DNA from: Blasia pusilla
Lineage: Eukaryota; Marchantiophyta; Marchantiopsida; Blasiales
Assembly: GCA_050084515.1 (NCBI GenBank)
Contig: CM114271.1
Location: 20,150,001-20,214,000, forward strand
DNA: 64,000 bases
Direction: 5' to 3'
Shown here: in pieces, positions 58,876-64,000 of the stretch
How positions within the stretch are numbered: position 1 is the first letter of the stretch
Layout: every line of letters begins with the position of its first letter
Program-made: the position numbers and the translations under genes
Notes under the pieces: generated by a model
Databases searched by the model: none
The model's input: only the letters and a program-made list of their open reading frames with translations
What the model was told of the DNA's origin: nothing

Positions 58876-61800
58876 ACTTTGGTGCAGAATAGATCGGAGC
58901 TAAAAAAATAACCAAGATGGCAACGACAATAAAAAAGAAGAAGCCACCCAAGGAAAGGGAAAGGCTGTAACCTAGATGACCTCATCGAAAAAGCATTTCG
59001 GGAAGAACCTTCAGCAAGGTCTCAGTAGTGAGTTCATGGCTTTACAAATGTCAGAAACCTTGACCTAAACCCGCAACATAGCCCAAGCTTCTTACACATG
59101 GCCATGAACCCTACACCCTTTCATCTCGACGATCAACGAGCATGCAATCCGTGGCTTAATGCAAAGCAGTGGGATAGCGAAAAATTGACAACTTGACCAA
59201 CAACAGCTGCACAATTAGAAATGCCGATAAATGAAGCACATGAGCGATTAGAAATTGGCTCAAACTTCCCGCATAGGAAGCATTCACTGAATCAGGGATC
59301 AAGTCCTAATCGACTGTATAGGAAGCGCACACAAAAGACCAAGGAACAAGGCAGACGCTATAGTCTCCATGAAATACAAACAGGGAGAGGTAATGAGCAG
59401 TAGAAAAACATGGTGCGAATGGGGGAAACCTTGCACAAGTTGAGCACATGAAGAGCTAAATGCAAGTATAAACAATCCATGGTCCTGAAAGCGCAGAGGA
59501 GAGGTAAGAGTCCGAGCATAGTCGGGGGAGGAGCAGAGAGGATACGTCTAATCATTCCTAGGAATGATGAGATTCCTCAAGCACTCGAGTGGAGTAACCT
59601 CAAACTCATGTGTGGCTGTAACAACGTCGAGCGGAGAAAGCTCGTCTGGGTACAACTCTTGCGCCTGACACAAGAAGCTAGCTCCATTGAATAGGAGCGT
59701 TTAGCAAGTGCGAGCGTCGAGCAAGAGGAGGAAGAGCGTTGCGCAGAGAGGAGAGGAGAGCGACGTGCAGAGAAGGGAGTTGGAAGGACAACCCAGCGTA
59801 GCAGCGTGGTTGAGCAGAGAGGAGAGCAGAGGGCCACGTACGAGCGTGGCCAAAGGTCTGAAGAGAATGCGCGGGGGTGAGGGGAAGGGTTGGGGGGGGG
59901 GGAAGGGAAGTGGGACGGAGACGCCTAGGAACGGCGAAGACCGCGCCTAGGCGTTCTCCGCCATTCGATGTAGATCTAACAGCCAGTTACATCTGGCCGT
60001 TGGATCTAGCCCTGATTATAATCAGCGACGGCGGTCATTAGGGGGAGTACGAGGGTAGGGAAAGATTCGGGCTACCAAACCTGGCCTTAAAAAATACATA
60101 TAAACATTCTTTTTTTTCTTCCAATTCATTTTTTCCCCTTCCCATTTTTCTCTTCTTTTCCTTTTTTTTCCCATTAAGTTACATAATTCTCTTTTAGGTA
60201 TTTTCTTTTTAAATTATTATTATTATTTTATTTTTAATTTATATTTTTGCGGTGTGTCATGCACATGGCCAAGTGCCGACGGGTTATTCCCAAACGTGGA
60301 GAGAAGACCGCTGGGTGTTATGTTTGCACAATGATGCCTTTCATGACGACGCTATACACTAACAAAAACTCTTAAACATTTTTTTTTCCACGGGCACCTT
60401 ACTAGTTATTTTTTGTAAAAGTGTCCTACGTATGCACACACAACTCCTTACTTGGGCGGAAAATGAAGAAAACACAAAAACACCCCATTTGGTAACCCCT
60501 CCACTTCCATTACACATTTTTTACATAAAATATGGAAAAATTAGGAAACATAAATTATTTGGCGTCTTAACTACTCTCCACGTAGTTGCCCGCAACGATA
60601 CGGATGACGGAGGGTATATCTGTCAGCTTCATTCGCAGGGATCTCGTGATGCTTGAGACCGAGACCTACAACTACAGTATTGTCGCGACGTGTGGGGGAC
60701 GGAGACGAAGGGGGAAATTGGTTGGAAGAGGCAGGGGAATCGAAGGATCGTGTCTGTACATCGGAGGCTAGTTCGTTTCTCACGGCGATGGAGAGTCGTA
60801 GACATGGGATTACAACGGAGAGTCGGGAGCGGGGTGGCCCTTGTGTTTCGACTCTGGAGAGAACGCCGTGTGCTCGTCGGAGGCTTGTTTGACTCGCTTT
60901 CCTGCGATGCCGGGCTAGAGGAGCCTAGACTCTAGAGGGGGCGATTAGAATCCCGAGAATCAATTATGGAGTGATCACCCAGACAGTGCACACAGATCTG
61001 ACAACAAATAGGGGTCAGTTTGATCGGACTGACATCCCGTCGCGACAGTCCAGAGCGCTAGCTCTGCGTGCGGTCAGTAGTGTGCACAGATCTGACATGA
61101 TGTAGGGGTGGGTTTAAACGTACTGAAGAGCCGGGAGTCGAGAGCGGTCCCTGAGTCGCGCGATGAGTATACTCACCGGTTGTGAGCCACAGATCTCTAA
61201 GACGGGATCTCCTTCCAGTAGGGCAGCTGACAACTCCACAGCGCAAACCTCTGAATTAGTTCATTTAAGCGAAACTGTCTCTCTACAGTGGAAGCCAGTA
61301 TTTCCTCTTCTTTCCTGTGTCTCTTGCCGCAGACCTGTGCACATTGTTCCGCGGAGTAGTGATTTCTTCACATTTGCTTCCCCATGCGATCTACTGCCAG
61401 CTGGGAGGAAGAGCAGAGGAGGTCCTCATTACCCGTCCTGTCAACTCTGGGCTAGCATCTCGGTAGGGGGACGTGGTGTGTAGTAGTTCATTGTTCAACA
61501 GGATGTAGTCCTGTCTTTATGCCACTTCCAGGGTAGTAGTCGAAACGTGCTTTCGTCACACGACTGTGACTCACTGTACGAACAATAGGTGAGAAGCTCT
61601 CTCCCTGCGACGAGAGACCAGTCAGGGGGAATCGTACACCGCCTTTCGATTACCTTCGGTCACGAATTCATCAGGGAACATAAAATCTTCACTTCATGGA
61701 CGCCTTTCCCGATGCTGCAAAGTCGGGTGGAAGATAAGAGTTATAGAAGCAGATGCAATAACATCTTGTCACTACCGCGTCGGACCACAGCTTTTCGCTG

Positions 61801-63057
61801 CGGTTGGAAAGCCAGACAAAAGACACGCTTTAGCCTCCCTCATCATCTCTTCACGACAACCCATGATAAAGACAACGGAAAATTTCAAATGGGGAAGGCT
61901 CCAGTTGGGCCACAGCTTTTCAAGTGTACATAAGCGCGATGGGACCCCAAATATGATCTTACGGAGTCTGACCATCTCATTTGGTACAACTCCACTCGGT
62001 GTAATTGCAAGACGCTACCACCTGCCTCTGCCAACAAGTTCAATGAGAGATCGTGGACGCACATGAGTTTCATACGTATCCCTTCATCTCCCATCTATCC
62101 AGTGGCTCCACCCTCGTTCCGACTAGACAAGTATGGAGCAGATCCTTACTTCGTTGTCCAGCATATCTCGCCTGTTGTTTTGACCAGCAACCATGGTCCC
62201 TTTTCAAGATTCATTTCTGACATGACATCGACTGGGTCTACAGAAATTACCACAGATCCATGCAGTTGCTCCGGCTGCAAACTCGACTCTCTACATTTAA
62301 AAGTACAAAGTAAAACTGATATTCGGTTTCTCCGAGTCACTTGGCGCAGCTAGGAGTCACACAACCAACACAACCAACGCAGAAAGTGAGGAGGCTCCGG
62401 ACTCGCCTAAGGCAGCCTATAGATCATGATTGTGTGTGTGTGTTGTAGTTGATGCCCCAAGCTTCTCCGGTTTGACTATTCCCAAGACTAAAGGTTTTGG
62501 ATCATTATGATTCAGTGATTGACTCAACAGGCTTGCCACGTAAAGTGGCCGGTCCGTTCTCTGTGCAAAAAGAAGGTTGAATTGGGGACCGAGTTTCAGG
62601 CAAGTGTAATGATGGAACGACTCCAGCGGAAAGTTTAGCTCTGACCTTTCATCGGCAAAGTTACTTTGGTCGGCACCCTCGCACAACTTTGATCTCTCAA
62701 TCCAGCAAAGGCGGCATTCCATTTTCTTCTACATTTGCTCATCAGCCTCCTCAGTGCCCATACTCACGGTGCAGCCTTTTGGTTGACATGACAATCCTCT
62801 TGTTAACAGGTCAAAACTTTCTAGGTTGAGGAATTTGAGGTAACTAGTCGTCTCCTTGCTTGGCTGAGTCAATTGAGTTGCCAGCCCAACCACCCAGCTT
62901 TATGAGGAACACCAGTTACATTCGGAAGAAGGGCATGTCTTTTGGCCGCAAAAGGATGTGGAGCGCTACATTAATGGGCACAGAAGTCTTTAAGCTTTTT
63001 CACCACAGCCACTCCGAGCTGGGAGCTAAGTGAATTCACCAGGGAACTCTTCATCTG
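58876..63057. other. Region without identified genes
   Basis: Short frames are scattered on both strands, none longer than about 114 codons, and none has recognisable motifs. Local features are an 11-nt G run at 59892-59902, a ctgattataatcag palindrome at about 60013-60026, and the tandem duplication at 60985-61165. The stretch from 60900 is less AT-rich and could include unrecognised exons or UTRs of host genes. Confidence 0.35.
60985..61165. repeat. Diverged tandem duplication, period about 94 bp
   Basis: The word cacagatctgac at 60990 and again at 61084 is followed in each case by a similar aggggt stretch and gagcg words. Two units are visible. Confidence 0.6.
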
Positions 63058-63460
63058 AATCAAACTCCACCTGCAAGGATAGCAAAAGAAGTGTGTCAAG
63101 TATAGTTTAGACGTATCTGAAAACCAAATGGCAGCTCACAACTCCACGTAGCTTGCTTCGATTTGTACTGTTACATCCACATATGCCAGTCACCAAGTAG
63201 TTACTTTCTGACGGAACGACATTCACGTCAAACACAGACTCCAATAGCCCTTCCTGAATCTGGCTCCATCAAATTGGAAGGTATCCAACAGAAACTTGCA
63301 GCGATGACTGAAGTTACCATAAACTAGTTACCACCAGTTTGACTACCCAACAAAGTGGATCTTTCTCTGAGAAAAAAAAATGATGTCACCATGCATAATA
63401 AATACCCGGCTTCTTTAACAAGAACGGATCCAGGATGCAAGACAAAGGAGAGAACAATAG
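63058..63460 (-). other. Probable 3' untranslated region of the right-edge gene
   Basis: This stretch lies directly downstream of the stop codon of the minus-strand exon. No AATAAA signal in the minus orientation was found, so the end of the transcript is not defined. Confidence 0.35.
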
Positions 63461-64000
63461 TTACAATACATTTTCATCTCTGAACCAACCACCAACCCCA
63501 TCTCGCTTCCAACCAGATTCCTGCAACCGGAGCTCCCGCTGATGTCGTTTTTGCTGCTCTTGCTGGAGGTCCTGCTGGGTAGACTGAGGTGTCACTCCTA
63601 CGGATGCAGCTGATAATCTCCCGCCAGGATTCTTCTCAGATCGAGTCTTTTCTTCCTGGTCTGGTGAGTTCGAGCTGAAAGTTTCAAGTCCTTTCCGATG
63701 ATACCATGACGCTGGAACAGTCAGGCCTTTCCCACCCATTGCTCTCAAAAGTGGGCCGCCAACCTCCCGCTTCATAGAGGGAGGAACTCGAGATGAATTG
63801 TGAACTGCTGCCTTAGCAGTACCACCACCTTGTCCGAGAGATAAAGCAGCTTTGGACCTTTTTGTTGCGGTCAGAAGAGGAGCACTCCGTCTGGCATCTT
63901 GAATAGAAGGAGACGAAGTATCAGAGACCTGGAGAGCGCCTGGAGCCACAGCTTTTCCAAGAGCTATGCGCTTTTGGATCTCATCATGCAGCCGTTGTTT
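63461..64000 (-). CDS. C-terminal exon of an unrecognised host protein (runs off right edge)
   Basis: The minus strand is open from the window edge to a TAA at 63461-63463, giving 179 codons without a stop. At the edge it reads KQRLHDEIQKRIALGKAVAPG, so the true start lies outside. The body is low-complexity and rich in Ser, Gly, Pro and Lys. Near the end is a glutamine/arginine-rich run (QQDLQQEQQKRHQREL) that may form a helix, then RLQESGWKRDGVGGWF and the end RDENVL. Codon use looks ordinary and there are no frame lesions, unlike the transposons. I do not recognise the family. It could be a nuclear or cytosolic regulatory protein, but that is only a guess from composition. Confidence 0.7.
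   Translation of the reverse strand, partial: KQRLHDEIQKRIALGKAVAPGALQVSDTSSPSIQDARRSAPLLTATKRSKAALSLGQGGGTAKAAVHNSSRVPPSMKREVGGPLLRAMGGKGLTVPASWYHRKGLETFSSNSPDQEEKTRSEKNPGGRLSAASVGVTPQSTQQDLQQEQQKRHQRELRLQESGWKRDGVGGWFRDENVL

Noticed and set aside
58532-58951. A 139-codon minus-strand frame with a hydrophobic N-terminus and KEPN/QWEL repeats, resembling a secreted repeat protein
   Set aside because: The repeats come from a 30-bp minisatellite and nothing else supports translation.

Overview
The window looks like a nuclear chromosome segment of a plant with a large, repeat-rich genome, most likely a non-flowering streptophyte (moss, liverwort, lycophyte, fern or charophyte-like alga). The evidence is decayed Ty3/gypsy and LINE elements on both strands, very long (CT)n tracts, small hAT-like inverted-repeat elements, long AT-rich intergenic DNA and eukaryotic-style coding fragments. 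There are no bacterial operons, ribosome binding sites or CRISPR arrays. Only one stretch looks like an intact host exon: the C-terminal end of a minus-strand gene running off the right edge (63461-64000).

Region by region: 1-7050 (minus) is a Ty3/gypsy element reading gag, protease, cytosine-5 DNA methyltransferase, RT, RNase H, integrase. It is broken by stops and frameshifts and runs off the left edge. 7050-8790 is its probable leader/LTR side and holds a 5S-rRNA-derived segment on the plus strand (7536-7625). 8800-12700 (minus) is a second, diverged and more deleted copy of the same family, again with the methyltransferase between protease and RT. 12.7-17.0 kb is non-coding, with a dispersed repeat, an almost perfect 87-nt palindrome, two adjacent MITE copies and a 125-nt (CT)n tract. 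17.1-21.6 kb (plus) is a broken APE-type LINE, followed by a 168-nt (CT)n tract and the second copy of the dispersed repeat. 22.3-40.4 kb is AT-rich and almost gene-free, with two more MITEs (one with a clean 8-bp target duplication), an 87-nt hairpin at 35.3 kb and weak exon-like stretches at 33.4-35.2 kb.

40.4-58 kb is a cluster of a second unusual retroelement: a non-LTR element with an N-terminal zinc finger, a central RT and a C-terminal restriction-like endonuclease (R2-like layout). Copy A (plus, 40.4-45.2 kb) and copy C (minus, 52.3-55.8 kb) are inverted relatives. Copy B (minus, 47.9-51.3 kb) is a second subfamily, and D (57.4-58.0 kb) is a remnant. Copy A carries about 940 bp of subfamily-B sequence inside it. 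A 729-bp foldback element lies between A and B. 58-63.4 kb holds short tandem repeats and no convincing gene.

The most notable system is the methyltransferase-carrying Ty3 family. Two diverged copies keep the same domain order and the same methyltransferase motifs in canonical DNMT3-like order, so the domain is a fixed part of the element and not a chance insertion. Such an enzyme could let the element influence its own or the host's DNA methylation. From memory, cytosine methyltransferases acquired by retrotransposons have been described in dinoflagellates and charophyte algae, so the phenomenon may not be new; this family, its host and its details may be. All elements seen here are too damaged to encode full proteins.
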